A stretch of 64,000 bases of DNA from Stichopus chloronotus (taxonomy: Eukaryota > Echinodermata > Holothuroidea > Aspidochirotida > Stichopodidae): positions 24,157,969 to 24,221,968 of the forward strand of contig CM037838.1 of the NCBI GenBank assembly GCA_021234535.1. The letters are read 5' to 3'. The notes under the pieces were generated by a model. That model saw only the letters and a program-made list of their open reading frames with translations. It made no database searches and was not told the DNA's origin. Made by a program: the position numbers and the translations under genes. Below, piece by piece: positions 1 through 24,732 of the stretch (position 1 is its first letter; every line of letters begins with the position of its first letter).

Positions 1-1708
1 TTGTTTTTGCTGTCATGAAAACTGTAATGTTAATTGCGAACTATTGCATACAGTACATCAGCGATAGACATCAGTTAGTTGAAGGGGTGGTACTGTAAGT
101 ATACATTTAAAATATAAGGGCGAAACGACTTCATAACGTCAGACATGAAATCCAGGCTGGATACATGGAGGTTACAACATACAGAAAATGCCATTTCCGG
201 CCATCTAGGGTTTGCAAAGCCTAAAAGTTTCTTGTAAGCTCTGGGCCAACAGATGGTGGCGCTATATAGTAATGTCAGCACTCACCCAGTAGTCATCCAC
301 TCCTATATTATCCACTCCCATATTATTTTTGCTCCCCTGACTTTGAGTACCCCACTTTTAGCCTTAAGGAGAAAAATTCTAGGCCAGATGGTCCCTGCCC
401 CCCCCCCCCCCCCCCCCGGTTCAATATCAAATCAATGCCCATGGTAAGCTAGGCTAGTTTGTAATGTTAACACACACTTGATTGAGCCTACAGCTAGCCT
501 CAACTAAAGTAGACTCTGCAGAGTCTGCTTGGGTAATCTTGGTTCCGCCACCTCTGGAGGAACATTGTACTGCTCTTCCGGAAGAGTATTTACTCCCCTC
601 ATTGATCGCTGCCCTCGGAGACTCTGGACACTCCTTTTTATTATGCACACAACTTTAAACTAAAACCATTGTTTTTCCCTACCAAATTCGGCAGAAACCA
701 ATCACGGCCATTGTGAGAAATGATGGGAGTGATGATGGGGAAAGGACCTTCGACTGATTAGTTTCGTAAATATCATGGCAACTCTTCATCTGTTCTGAGT
801 CTCTCTTAGCGGTATCCTATTTTGGCCGCAGGCAAATCTGGTGATAGGGTGAAAGTTAGCCTAGGTACCATTATTTTCTCTCATTGTTCGATTGCTGCTA
901 TTGGCTTATTTCATGAGACCGACGCATAGTATTTTGATAAATATTACTAACAATAACGCCAAACGTGACTATTTATTTGTACATAATTATATCCAGTGTC
1001 CAAAGTCTTTCTGGTAGACAGCGATCACAGGGCAATGCGATAACTAGATGAGTATATATATATTCTCGGTTGGGTATGAGTAGGCTGCAGCTCAAATTGT
1101 GAGGGATGTATCAAAGAAGGGGAATTCATTCGCCAAGAAAGACTTTGCAAAGTCTACGACTAGAGCAAAACATAGACTTCATTGCTAATTGTCAAGTTAG
1201 ACAGACGGTATCCCTTGGCCGGCTACCACAGATGCATTGTGGGATATAAAAAGTAGAAAATGCTCCTTCCCTCATTTGGATACGTACACTATATGCCCAG
1301 GAAATATGATTGAAAATTGAAGTTTTCAGTACATTTGCCAGCCTTAACTGGTCAATGTTGTGCATTGCAGCGTTCCTACCATAAAAGAATAGGCCTGAGT
1401 TATAACACAACTGTTTGATCTCTACTTCCTACTCCTAAACATTCTGTTTTTTACTTTTTAGTTTGAACGTTTGGAGTGAACTATGCGTTTGCTCCGACGA
1501 TACCTTTCCTCTTCACATTGCCTTGGCAATAAGCAATATAGCTTACAACTAACCAAGCACCGCCTGGCTACTATCTTGGACAAAATACTGTACCCTGGGA
1601 CACCCTTTCAATGTTAGCTAAATAGGATAACTGTTCACAGTATATACATGAAGTCCTGCATTGGCAAGGTGCACAGGGTTCCATGTTATTTTCTCAACTA
1701 AAATGTAG
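1..1708. other. Gene-free flank
   Basis: No coding exon is recognised on either strand. Short open frames here have no family resemblance and no splice context. There is a pure C run near 399-417. I see nothing else that can be named. Confidence 0.5.
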
Positions 1709-1710
1709 TA

Positions 1711-3233
1711 CAGTAAAACCCCGTTTATCCAAACACGTCGGGACCAGACGTTGTTTGGTTAACGGAAAAATTCGGATAAACGGGGTTTCATGTTTATTGT
1801 TCATATGCTATCCCCGAGTGACACATGCACTTATCAGTAAAGTGAAATTAACCATTGTTAGGTTGTCTCCGTGTTATTTCTTTGGTTTCATATTAAAAAA
1901 TAAATATTTGTTGAAAATTCAAAGTGTTTCATGTGTTCTTCTTTGATTGAACTTCCAAGGAGGATAAATTGAATGAGGGCAATGGATGTCCTTCTGGGTT
2001 GCGATACTTTGCTCGGCGGCAGGATTACACATAGCCTACACACGGAATCCTAACATTATAAATCAAAAGCAACAGTAGCCTACATTTTCAAAAAATGCGC
2101 TTAAATAACGAACATGCATGTAAATTTTACCTCTACAAACGGTATAAACACTTGCCAACATGGAAAAGGGAGATGTAAAGTGAGAAGCATGCCACTTAAA
2201 AACCCCGACAGTCTAACCCTCGCGATTACCGCTACTTGCGAATTCGGGCGGGCGCTTGCTACAACATGTACAGTAACATTAGCAGTAACAGCGCGGTTAC
2301 ATGCCTGGTACTGTTTGAAAGCTAGGCTTATCGAAATGTCGGTAGTGGAAAAATAACGTGCTCTGCTTAATTTTTTAAACAATGATTGGAATCAAACGTG
2401 GCAAGGGATAATTCGCCCATATGTCTTGAGTAGGCCTACAGCTCATTTTATTTGCTTGAATCGTTTGTTGTATCGCCTTAATTGGATATCAGGAGATTTG
2501 AAAAGTTTGATCGACTTTATCAAAATGGCATAATCGTCTCCGAAGTTTAACTAGGTTTAAGAAGCTTGCTATCTTTCACAAGCTCGTGAAGTATTAATGG
2601 GGCTATCAGTTCCCTTGCCACAATGCATGAATGAATTTAAAGATATTGCCCAAAAGACATTTGAAGACGGGATTTATTTGTTTTGAATTTCAAGCTTTAA
2701 AGCTTGTTAACTTTCTCATCTGGGGCCATCAGTTCAATTTATTCTCACCTATTGCACCCAGATTTAAGTCTGATTGACATTCTTCCACAGGCGTATTAAT
2801 TCCAATCACTGTATTGTTAGGTGTGAAAAGAACAACTGTTGGGTAGCGTTAACGCTAGCGCGGGGCTTTGCATGAAAAGCCTAAGTTTCGTACACTTGGA
2901 TAGGCTATTGTCAGTATGGACTTAGTGACGCTATTGTGATTCTACGCCAACAATGATGAAAGAAAACACACGGAGAATTAGCCGGGTATTTCTGAATCAC
3001 GTATTCATCCTCCGGCTTGGCGGTTAAAGTTGGTAGTAGAGATAAACATTAACAATACAGTAGCTGGTTTAGCTACAATAAAGATCTTCGAGGATCGAAA
3101 AAAGTTAAACAGAGAGGTAAAATGATGTCAAATCTAGGTTGAAAGTTTACATTGCTTGTGTACGATGCCAGATTTGCAAAACCGAACGGCCCAGTTCGGA
3201 TAAACGGGGTTTCGGATAACCGCGGTTTTACTG
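1711..3233. mobile_element. pogo/Tigger-like non-autonomous element with TA target duplication
   Basis: The left end reads CAGTAAAACCCCGTTTATCC directly after a TA (1709-1710). The right end is its inverted counterpart, GGATAACCGCGGTTTTACTG, followed by TA (3234-3235). CAGT ends beside a TA duplication are typical of pogo/Tc1-mariner elements. Each end also holds a second GGATAAACGGGGTTT copy, so the ends can fold on themselves. No transposase-like frame is visible in the 1.5 kb interior, so it would be non-autonomous. The alternative is two separate short relics that happen to face each other. Confidence 0.55.
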
Positions 3234-3235
3234 TA

Positions 3236-3915
3236 TTATAATTGCACCTATGGCAAAGTGTCCCAACGAGTTTGTCCAAGATTGTAGTCCCCATATTTTG
3301 TTTTCGTATGGCCGAGGCATATCGCATACAGCAGGTTATAGGCTGTTGTAACTTGTATTTGTAAATTGTAATTTGTGAGCTATGTGACATTGACAAGTCT
3401 AGACTACAAGTCAGCACACGTTAGTAATTGAATGTTACGCAATGACAGAAAGTGTTAGGCTAGGCTTAGACCCGTTTAACTACGGTTGTCAGTACTATCA
3501 ATACTTCATTCATAACGGCTTCCTGACTCAGTGACTGGCGCATATACAAAGTACAATATGAAACCAACACAATGCTGGGAATAAAAGTAATTCAAGAAGC
3601 GAAAATTCAAACCTGCGCAGCCCGTGCCACCATATTCAACTTCAAAGCCATGTCCTCCAACTTTGATATACGGTTCCGGATATAATTTGAGCTGAACTCC
3701 TCAGAGGTTTGGTTGCAGTGGTCACTGGAGACTTTCCCTTGGTACTATCTCAGCCAAGCGTATGTACGTGCTATACTGTACTGTATGTACTGTATTATGT
3801 AAGTTCTCTACATGTCACTGAACTACGCTGAACTCAATGGACTGGATTAGTGGTAGAGTTGATGTAGCAGGGTACCAGACATAAATATTTTGAGTGAACC
3901 AATATGGCCGACACT
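3236..3915. other. Unassigned spacer
   Basis: Lies between the pogo-like element and the palindromic foldback element. No exon, RNA gene or repeat is recognised. Confidence 0.4.
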
Positions 3916-3917
3916 TA

Positions 3918-5038
3918 TGGTTGGCCATTCCGGTCATAACGTCTAAATCTTTACGCGTAAAGAATGACAATGACGTATAAAGAAAATGACCAATCATAAT
4001 TCTTAAAAGGCATTTCTTTACGCGTAAAGAAAGATTATAACTCTTACCGCAAACAATTGCAACCTTTCTTTACGCGTAAAGTAATACACTTCACCTGGCC
4101 GAGACGGTCATAACGTGTAAAACTTTACGCGTAAAGTAGATTTCTACATTACAGAGAAGTAATATTAGACATTAGAGAAGGGATCATGATTGAGAGAACC
4201 ATAACATCATTACTTACAGACTTTTCCATTATCTTGATACATCTAATTAAGTACACAGGGAAGGACATTCGTTGGGATGAAAAGGTATCTTAATAAAAAA
4301 AAAAAAAAAAACAAGTAAGAGCTCTCTGAAGAGAAAACTGAATGTAACCTGTGGAAGTACTTATTACTATTACACATACCATATATACACCACAAACAAC
4401 ACATAATATATCGAGTGGTGACTGCGTGTACGTGTAAACAGTATGATGGCTTCTTCAATTACATCATCCACAAGTACAATTCCAATCTTAAGGTAAAGGA
4501 TCTCAAATTCTTGCTTTTGTAAATATTCTCATCACTCACTATCAATCTTTCATGTATGCTAAAGCAAATTTATCACAGTAATGGCAGGGCAATAGCAGGA
4601 ATACTGATATGGTTCTCTCGATCATGATTCCTCATGTTAAATTCAATGCTGCTGCTATTTAATGTGGAAGTCCTCTTTACGCATAAACTTTTATACGTTA
4701 TGACCGTCTTGGCCAGGTGAAATGCATTTTCTTTAGGCGTAAAGAAATTTTGACATTCTTACGCGTAATTACCTTTACGCGTAAAGAAGTTGCAATTCCT
4801 TTACGCGTAAGGAAATGTCAAGATTACTTTACGCGTAAAGAGTTGCAAGCTTTCTTTACGCGTAAAGAAATGCCTTTAAAGAATTGTGATTGGTCATTTC
4901 CCTAAGACGTCATTGTCATTCTTTACGCGTAAAGATTTAGACGTTATGATCGGTTTAGCCAGGTTGGCCGTTCCGGTCATAACGTCTAAACTCTTTACCG
5001 CGTTAAGACTTAGACGTTATGACCAGAATGGCCAACCA
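3918..5038. mobile_element. Foldback MITE made of CTTTACGCGTAAAG palindromes
   Basis: The two ends are inverted copies: TGGTTGGCCATTC at 3918 and its reverse complement ending at 5038, each flanked by TA (3916-3917 and 5039-5040). The arms, about 3918-4200 and 4612-5038, match in inverted order over several hundred bases. Both carry GTCATAACGTCTAA, AATGACAATGACGT and AAATGACCAATCA. Inside the arms the 14-base palindrome CTTTACGCGTAAAG occurs perfectly at 3949, 4016, 4068, 4123, 4773, 4827, 4854 and 4921, with several one- or two-base variants. No protein is encoded. The TA flanks suggest a Tc1/mariner-type mobiliser, which is inference. Confidence 0.8.
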
Positions 5039-5139
5039 TAGACACTGCACTTATGTTCTCGGGACGCCACGAGGAAAACAGAATCCAGTAGAGGTGATTT
5101 TACGTAACAACGATGTAAAACGATTAAAACAGGACGAAA

Positions 5140-5240
5140 TATTTTTGCCTGAAAGGGGGGGGGGAGGGGGGAGGGGGGAGGGGCGGGGTGGGGGTTGTTG
5201 GGAGGTGGGATTGTGGGTCTCTTGGGTTGGTTTCCTTTTG
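5140..5240. repeat. G-rich low-complexity tract
   Basis: Runs of G broken by single A or T from about 5153 to 5215. Overlapping open frames on both strands translate to glycine/arginine or proline runs and are composition artefacts. Confidence 0.7.
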
Positions 5241-5799
5241 GGGAGGTTTTTTGTTCATTCTTTTTCATTTATTTTTTTGCCCTCTACAGGGCCTTTTTAA
5301 CATACATACTGGGGGAATTCCCCAGTCCCTTACTTGGCACTTCCACTTAGCTCATTTGTCCCCCTCCCCCCAGTATGGTTCCTTTCTTCTTGAAATTTTT
5401 GTTTTCACGTGTGAAAACAAAATTTATGCAGACAGGGGAAATACAACTACTCAGTGACTGTAATGCATCACCCTGAGCTATATTTTTACTTCCCAGGAAG
5501 CACTTGAAAATTCTCAACTGGTTCTAAGTTACAGTACTCTTTGATTGTACAGCAAATTCGAAAGATGCAGAGAAGCTCGTATTACACAGCGTACACAGGG
5601 ACCATTGTTTTGATTACACATGTGAAGGAATTTAAGACAGGCTGAGGGAGGGACTATAGACGTTGGTGGTTAGGAGAATTGAAACTGTCTGGGGTGATGA
5701 GTTTTTGTCTTAAAGGCCTGTCCACACAGGATGCGTTGCGTTCCGATCCGGATATGACACTTCATGTCTATGGAAAGCCGTGTTCGACAAGTACACCAT

Positions 5800-6362
5800 T
5801 ATTTATCCCGGTATTAATTCGAATATATACCAGTATTAATTCCATTTTATATTGGTATATATTCAAGTCAATCAGAAAGCAGGAAAATATACTGGTACAC
5901 AATCGAATTTACCTGGCATAAATTGACATTTATACCAGTATTAAATGTAATTCATACCGGTATGAATTCGAATATATACCAGTATTAATTCGAATTTATA
6001 CTAGCATTAAATATAAATTATCCTGGTATAAGTTAATAACTATTGAATATATACCGGTATTAATTCGAATATATACTGGTATTAATTCGAATATATACCA
6101 GTATTAAATCAGCCAATCAGAAAGGCCGAATATAGACAGGTATTAATTTGAATACATACCGGCATTAATTCGAATATATACTGGTATTAATTTAAATATA
6201 TACCAGTATTAAATCAGCCAATCAGAAAGGCCGAATATATACTGGTATTAATTCGAATATATACCGGTATTAATTCGAATATATACCAGTATTAAATCAG
6301 CCAATCAGAAAGGCCGAATATATACTGGTATTAATTCGAGTATATACCGGTTTTAAATTGAT
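5800..6362. repeat. AT-rich array with TACCGGTA and TTCGAA palindromes
   Basis: A tandem, partly alternating array whose units read roughly TTCGAATATATACCGGTATTAA, with ACCGGTA, ACTGGTA and ACCAGTA variants. TATACCGGTATA and ATTCGAAT are self-complementary, so the array can fold in many registers. A longer block containing TCAGCCAATCAGAAAGG recurs near 6106, 6213 and 6297. No end repeats or target duplication could be fixed. Confidence 0.75.
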
Positions 6363-6389
6363 TACGATGTTTTCCTAATTTGACTCCTG

Positions 6390-8150
6390 TTAACCTTAAA
6401 TGACCTTTTAACTTAACCTATATCAGGCTTCTTGTACTCAATGTAGTATACCTACACAAAAAATATCAGACTTGCCCAAGATTCCCTTCTAAAGATATAG
6501 TGTTTACAAGGGTTTTCACATTTTGACCAATGTTGAATTCAAATGACATTTGACCTCCACAAAAACGGTACGGTTCTTGCACTTTATGACATACACCTTC
6601 ATGATAAATATGACATCTGTCTAAGCTTCCCGTCTTGATTATTGTTTACAAGGTATTCACAGATTTTTCCAAGTTATGTCCAACACCACTTAGGTTAATC
6701 ACAGTCACCACTTGACTCTTTGCGTACAAAAAGCATTTGGCTGTCACAAACACTAGGCTGTAATATTGTGATGAGATTATTAATGATCTGTGCTTACTTC
6801 AAGTTCAGCTTCAAGACCTCTTTCCTTCAAATTTGCCAAATGCAAAGATGAATATCCCCCAATAACTGTCCAGTCCATCCCTTAGCCTATGGTTACCTGC
6901 ATGTTTGATTTAAATACAAACCTTGCCAACTGTGTTAACAGTGGAAAATTATTACTAGCGAATGAAGTAAAAAACCACAAGACTGTGTCTCGAGTCGAAC
7001 ATAACCATGGTTACCGACCAGGCATTCTCTTGAGTTCTAGCTGGTGAAAACTTGTTGCAAACCCTCATCGCCTGAAACCAGTTTTACCACCTCAGTTATG
7101 CTGTGATGACCCACATAGTTGATTTATCCAAAGAGTTGATAGTCTTCATATAACGACTTGCCATTAATGTCCAAAATGTCAGCGGCTACTGTGGTCAATA
7201 TCTCTATTGCATAATAGGTAGTGATGTATTGGTCCATATAGGGTACTGGCCAAGTTGTGAAAGAAGGACTCATATTGCATTATGTGGCAATCATTTTTGT
7301 GCCACATATTGAGTTATTGCCAAATTAGTTGTGTACAAATGTCTGTTCTGGGACTACATACGTAACATGCTGCTGCCACAATGATGCATAATGTCCGTCC
7401 AAACCAGTGAGACTAGCTAAGATACTGAATAAGGTCAACATACAAGGTTTCCATCTATGATAGTCATAGTCCCCTCACATAAACATTGAATAAGGTTTTA
7501 CCTCCACTAATACGACAAGATTCTTATGCAGAATATGATACACATTCCACCTCCACCACAAATGATAGGCTTCTTGCACTTAGTGCAATACATCAACTGC
7601 TCAAGTCCAAATGGTATACAAGTCCACTAGGGTCATCTGAATTTTTTGTTCACTGTTTAATCAAAAGAGTTATCAGTTTAACCAAATTACTAATTTAATC
7701 AAATTGTGTCATCAAATTAGCAATTAGCATAATCAGATACTTTATATTTTGTTAATCGTAAATTCTGATACTTTTGGGAGATAATTGTATCTCAATACTT
7801 TGTAGACTCTGCGACCTGTAAGTTGGGCAGACCCCTCCACTACATTGCATTCAAGTTTGGCACCATTTAACAGTTCTGCATATCATTATGTGAGGATGTA
7901 CAAACTCAAACAGTTCACATCTTAAAGTACAAACACTGTAATGTATGAACAAGAAAAGAACCAAACCCTTCAGAATCACGAGAAAGTCAAAGAACTCTGC
8001 GATTCCTTGAACTCCATGAAAAACAATAGGGATCTTCTACTCACTATGGACTACCAACAAACTTTTCCCTTCTTGAGACTTTTTGGTGTTTACAAGCCTA
8101 GGCATCACCACCGCATAGGTTTCTTGCCTGCCTCCGGCAAGGAGTCAAAT
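6390..8150 (+). mobile_element. Degraded copy D of the GGCAAGGAATC-tailed repeat family
   Basis: Shares AAAACAATAGGGATC, GTGTTTACAAG and TGACATTTGACCTCCAC segments with the better copies at 34079, 35466 and 41655. It ends in the same hairpin-type tail (GCATAGGTTTCTTGCC then GGCAAGGAGTC, about 8113-8146). Internal units are too diverged to count. The left boundary is uncertain. Confidence 0.5.
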
Positions 8151-9726
8151 ACAAACTTTTCAAGGACGAAAATCTTCTTCTTGAATCTGAAAAGATCAAT
8201 TTTACTCGGACAACTTGCGAAATTTTGGCATTACGGACCAATTTGTAAAGAGGGCAAGCACAAAAGAAAATGTATCTTTAAACTATTTATTGAGAGGAAA
8301 AATTATCAGACATAAAAAGTTTACATGGGAATGCTACAAAACCTTGCATGAGTAAAATTATATCCACACATTGCATTTAACTCAACAAAGGAACAAAAAA
8401 GAATATTAAAGTTCAAAAAAAGGACTCCCTATGTCCACTTGGAGAGCATCTTCTGGCATCAGAGAATGTCAGTCTATCCAAATCTGTTGAAAATTAAGTT
8501 ACATGAAAGGCCAATTTCAGTCAACATTTGTCTTTCCGAAGTGGAGGAGGAACCAACAAAGGTAGAATATCTTTAAAGCTGCAACGAACCCAGACGATAG
8601 GCCAATATGGTAACCGAATGACAACATATGATCAATGCTACAAAAGTGTCACCTACTTCTTTCATATATATGAGATGAAGTGCAGTATCGTGTATTACGC
8701 TCACTGACTCATTCTTTTTGGTCTGTGAGACAGCAGCACATGTTGAAGTGACATGAGCTTGAGAGGGAAAGCGAACACTACAGGGAACACGAGAGGCCGC
8801 TCTTTCTCACTACTGTGGGGTCATTGGGTTCACACACGACACTTTCTCTACCACGTGACCGGCAAATGTTTGCACGAAATGCACCGTCAAACTCACCCAA
8901 AGGCTGTTTGACTCTGCAGAAAAAGCGCAGAGAGAACAATGTGCCACAAAATACATTTCAACTCATTGTCTGCTGGTCTACTGAATATACCAACGTTACT
9001 CCTTTTCGACGTACACTCCTTTTCAATTACTGATGCAACACACTCAATATGACACACAGATTGTGCACTAGTGCCTTTTTGCACTAAAGTGCTGCCACTT
9101 CTATGCTTCATAACCGTTTACTACATCAACAAGATTAGGAACTGGGTAGGCCATAGTAGATTTCATTGCATCCTTATTCAACCAATTCTCTGATCATGTG
9201 CTCTTAATTCAAATTTTTTTTTTTTTGACCAGACAATTCAAACTAGGTATGTCTGTAACTTCACCGTTACCAAGTACAAAATAAACAGCAAAAACAGGGA
9301 GTCCTGTTGGCATTTTCAGAGCCTTTTTCCGCTACCCTCCACATATCTTTTTACAACAACTGGTAAAAGTAGTGAAACCTTCTTGAAATGAAAGAATAAC
9401 AACTGTTAAAAAGAAAAAAAAATTGAATGAGCAGTATGCAGAGTTCTTGTTATCGAGGTCTTCCACAATGAAATCCTTGGAAGAGTTTCATTTATCTGCA
9501 GCAGGGAATTTGCTTGCTTTTCTTTCCAGGCTACATCTACATTTGAATAGGTTCTGTTTCCTCATGTCTTGAAGAGATATGATGATGGTATCCACACAGA
9601 GAGAACTGATATTCCAAATGTTCTGTTGTTTGCTTCAGTCAGCACAGCTGATTCCAGACCAAAGACTCTGCTTTCTCCAGAATTTCTCAAGTATTTACAG
9701 TCGTCAAACAGAGAGCTCCTAAGGTC
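8151..9726 (-). other. Probable 3' UTR and flank of the UAP56-type gene
   Basis: Follows the helicase stop at 9727 on the minus strand. A plus-strand TTTATT near 8285 would be an AATAAA on the transcript, but no polyadenylation site can be assigned with confidence. No other coding frame is recognised. Confidence 0.35.
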
Positions 9727-22346
<12,620 letters not shown>

Positions 22347-23226
22347 TTTCTGTAGATTGATGCAAGTGTCCTGAAAATTTAAATCAAAGGAAAACAAAGA
22401 ATAATATCAGTGCTGTACCTGTAACCTTTACAATTGAGTTCACACAAAAACCACATTTTCACTTAGAAGTACTGCAATTCAAACTACCACAGCTATCTTT
22501 TCACTTTTCACTCAGTGCTGTGAGACAACCAGTCCTACAGTAGGTACATTGGGATCTACGGTACTTACCTTGGAATACCAGTGCCATAATCTATGGCAAC
22601 AAAAATCTTAAAGTGTACCTACAGTAAAAATATTCAAAACTGTAAGTTAGAATGAACAAAACAAAATGAATTCAAATAGTCCAACTCCCATCTTCACAGG
22701 ACATTCTGAAGCTGAGATGAGAATTTTTGAACCAGGTAGCAAATTTCTGGAGCCTGGGTGGGCCTACACATGTTACCAGTGAAAACACTTAGTCTGTATT
22801 GATATTGTATAGCCTATTCACTCAACTTAAAATGCTAGACTGCACAATAGTTTGTGATGTTGTTCCCCTTGTACTACTTCGGGAATAATTTATCTAGAAC
22901 AGCATCAAGGGCCGCCAACTTTCCGCAAAATCAAACCAAGCTACATTTATTTTGCTAGTCCTACACTTACACTCACAGTACTACCTTACAGTTACACTAA
23001 GGCCTAGGCTAGGCCAAATATCACACTTCACAGCATGAAACGTTAGTGTACAAAGCCTAGCCAATGAATATTACGCCAATTTGTTTATTATTTTTTTCAA
23101 AACCATGTTGCTTCTACGACTGAAATATAAAAAAATTCAAAACGTTAAAGAAAATACTCTATAGAAACAATCCAAGTAATACAAAAATTCCTTCACTTTT
23201 CTGGTGATTTTGAAGGATGGGAACTC

Positions 23227-23310
23227 ACTCGGGCTGCCGCGTAGCAAAGTTGTTCTTTCGTAGCGCGTACGTTGTGTCGGGTCGACTGACCAAAATTAGG
23301 GCAGCGTCTT
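23227..23310 (-). other. DDX39B: Probable 5' UTR exon end of the UAP56-type gene
   Basis: On the minus strand the text CAGCCCGA|GTGAGT gives a good donor at 23228-23227. It could join the acceptor TTTTCAG before 22370. The stretch just upstream is CpG-rich for this window. The transcription start is not visible and the right limit is a guess. Confidence 0.45.
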
Positions 23311-23640
23311 ACGCTATATTTGCTAGTGATCGTTTATGTTAGCATTTTCTTTTCTTTCTTTTTTTCTCCTTCATATTTATTTCTTTCATTATTTTATATT
23401 TTGGATCACAAATCATTTTTAATTGAATAATCAAGAAAAACTAACATGCGTTTCTCAGTAAGTATAAATTAGACGTAAAAGAAATACATCATCAAAATTC
23501 ATCGCGGAATTAGTCACGGAAAATTGCTAACTCACATTGGATCACCTGATCGAATGACGCAAAAAAAAAAAACAGTGGCTAGCCACTGTATACTTGTTTA
23601 CCTGTCTTTATGAGTGTATGCTTTGCTTGGAAGTGACAAG
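23230..23640. promoter_or_regulatory. Likely divergent promoter of the UAP56-type and bublin-type genes
   Basis: Two genes start back to back: the helicase (minus) with a donor at 23228 and the bublin gene (plus) with a UTR donor at 23799. The interval between their first exons is only a few hundred bases. Its left edge is relatively CpG-rich (TAGCGCGTACG, GGGTCGACTG). No core element can be named. Confidence 0.45.
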
Positions 23641-24638
23641 ATTGGAAACCACTTTGTGAGTAAACATATCTTGCTGTAAGTTTGACTGCCCAACCCAGGT
23701 GAAGGACGGACAAGATCCGACGTGTGTGCAGATTACTGTGAATGGGCACATGATTATGAATTTATGACGATCATCCTTCATTCAACAGCCAGACTCTGGT
23801 AAGTGGGTAATGTACTGTAACAACATTATACATATATCCTAGTATCCTAATTCGTATCGTACATTCGTAATGCCTAGCCTACATTAGGCGTAAAGTACTG
23901 GTATTGTGGTAAATATGAATACTATTACTGGCCACACACTACCAAGGGAGAGGTACAATACAATAGCAGTCTTCTAAGGTTGATAAATTCCTTGAAGGGA
24001 GTTCCATATCACAGATGGTTACAGTATGGTTACCTCTAAACCTCACTTTACAGTACTTGAGCTGAGGAAGTACAGGGTTATCTGATTCAGCTTTTATGAT
24101 TGTCAATGGGTATGATAAGTTATCTTTTGCCAGTTTTTTAGTTTTGCCAAAAATTATATGAGAGGACATTGCCTCAAAGTCAAACTCCTTAAGGTGCACA
24201 CTAGAAATCAACGTATGTCATAACTTCTTTTCTCAAAGTGGTTAAACTAGTGGAACAATTTACCTGAGTATGTGGTTCTTTCTCGTTGTTTAAGAATGCA
24301 ATGGATGATTTCTTTCAGGTTAGCAGCAGGATTTAGGACATTGCCCTTAAAGGATCCTATATAGTGACTTTTATGTCTCTCCTGATCCTTTATCAATTAA
24401 ATTTAACTTAATACCGTTGCCATGTTGGTGTTACACTACCCTCTGCTAAGTGTAACTTGAATTAAGTATAACTTGCACAACTCCTGCTTCAATTCAGGTA
24501 TTTAAGCCACATCGTCATCAGATCTTGATTTTAAGAGATTTTACCTTTGTATGCTGCTGTTTTGTTACACCATGTTTTTCCAAAAGCAGATACCCTTCGG
24601 AAAATAGCTTGAAGACTGCACAGCCTGCAGATTCAGTC

Positions 24639-24732
24639 ATGGCAAATGGACCAAATAAATCATCTGGAAATTTGCCCAAGCACAGCCCATCAGAAGATGG
24701 CTTCGATGAAGATGAAGAACTTTCAGATGAAG
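24639..24732 (+). CDS. BBLN: Bublin coding exon 1
   Basis: Residues 1-31 plus one base, MANGPNKSSGNLPKH to LSDE. The transcript exon probably begins at 24587 or 24590, after TTTTTCCAAAAG or the next CAG, with about 50 bases of 5' UTR. A candidate upstream UTR exon ends at 23798 (CTCTG|GTAAGT). Confidence 0.85.

Noticed and set aside
3940..5000. CRISPR-like array of regularly repeated palindromes
   Set aside because: The DNA is animal, spacing is irregular and the repeats lie in inverted arms; it is a foldback transposon.
5017..5300. Proline- or glycine-rich frames on both strands
   Set aside because: Low-complexity G tract, no conserved sequence.
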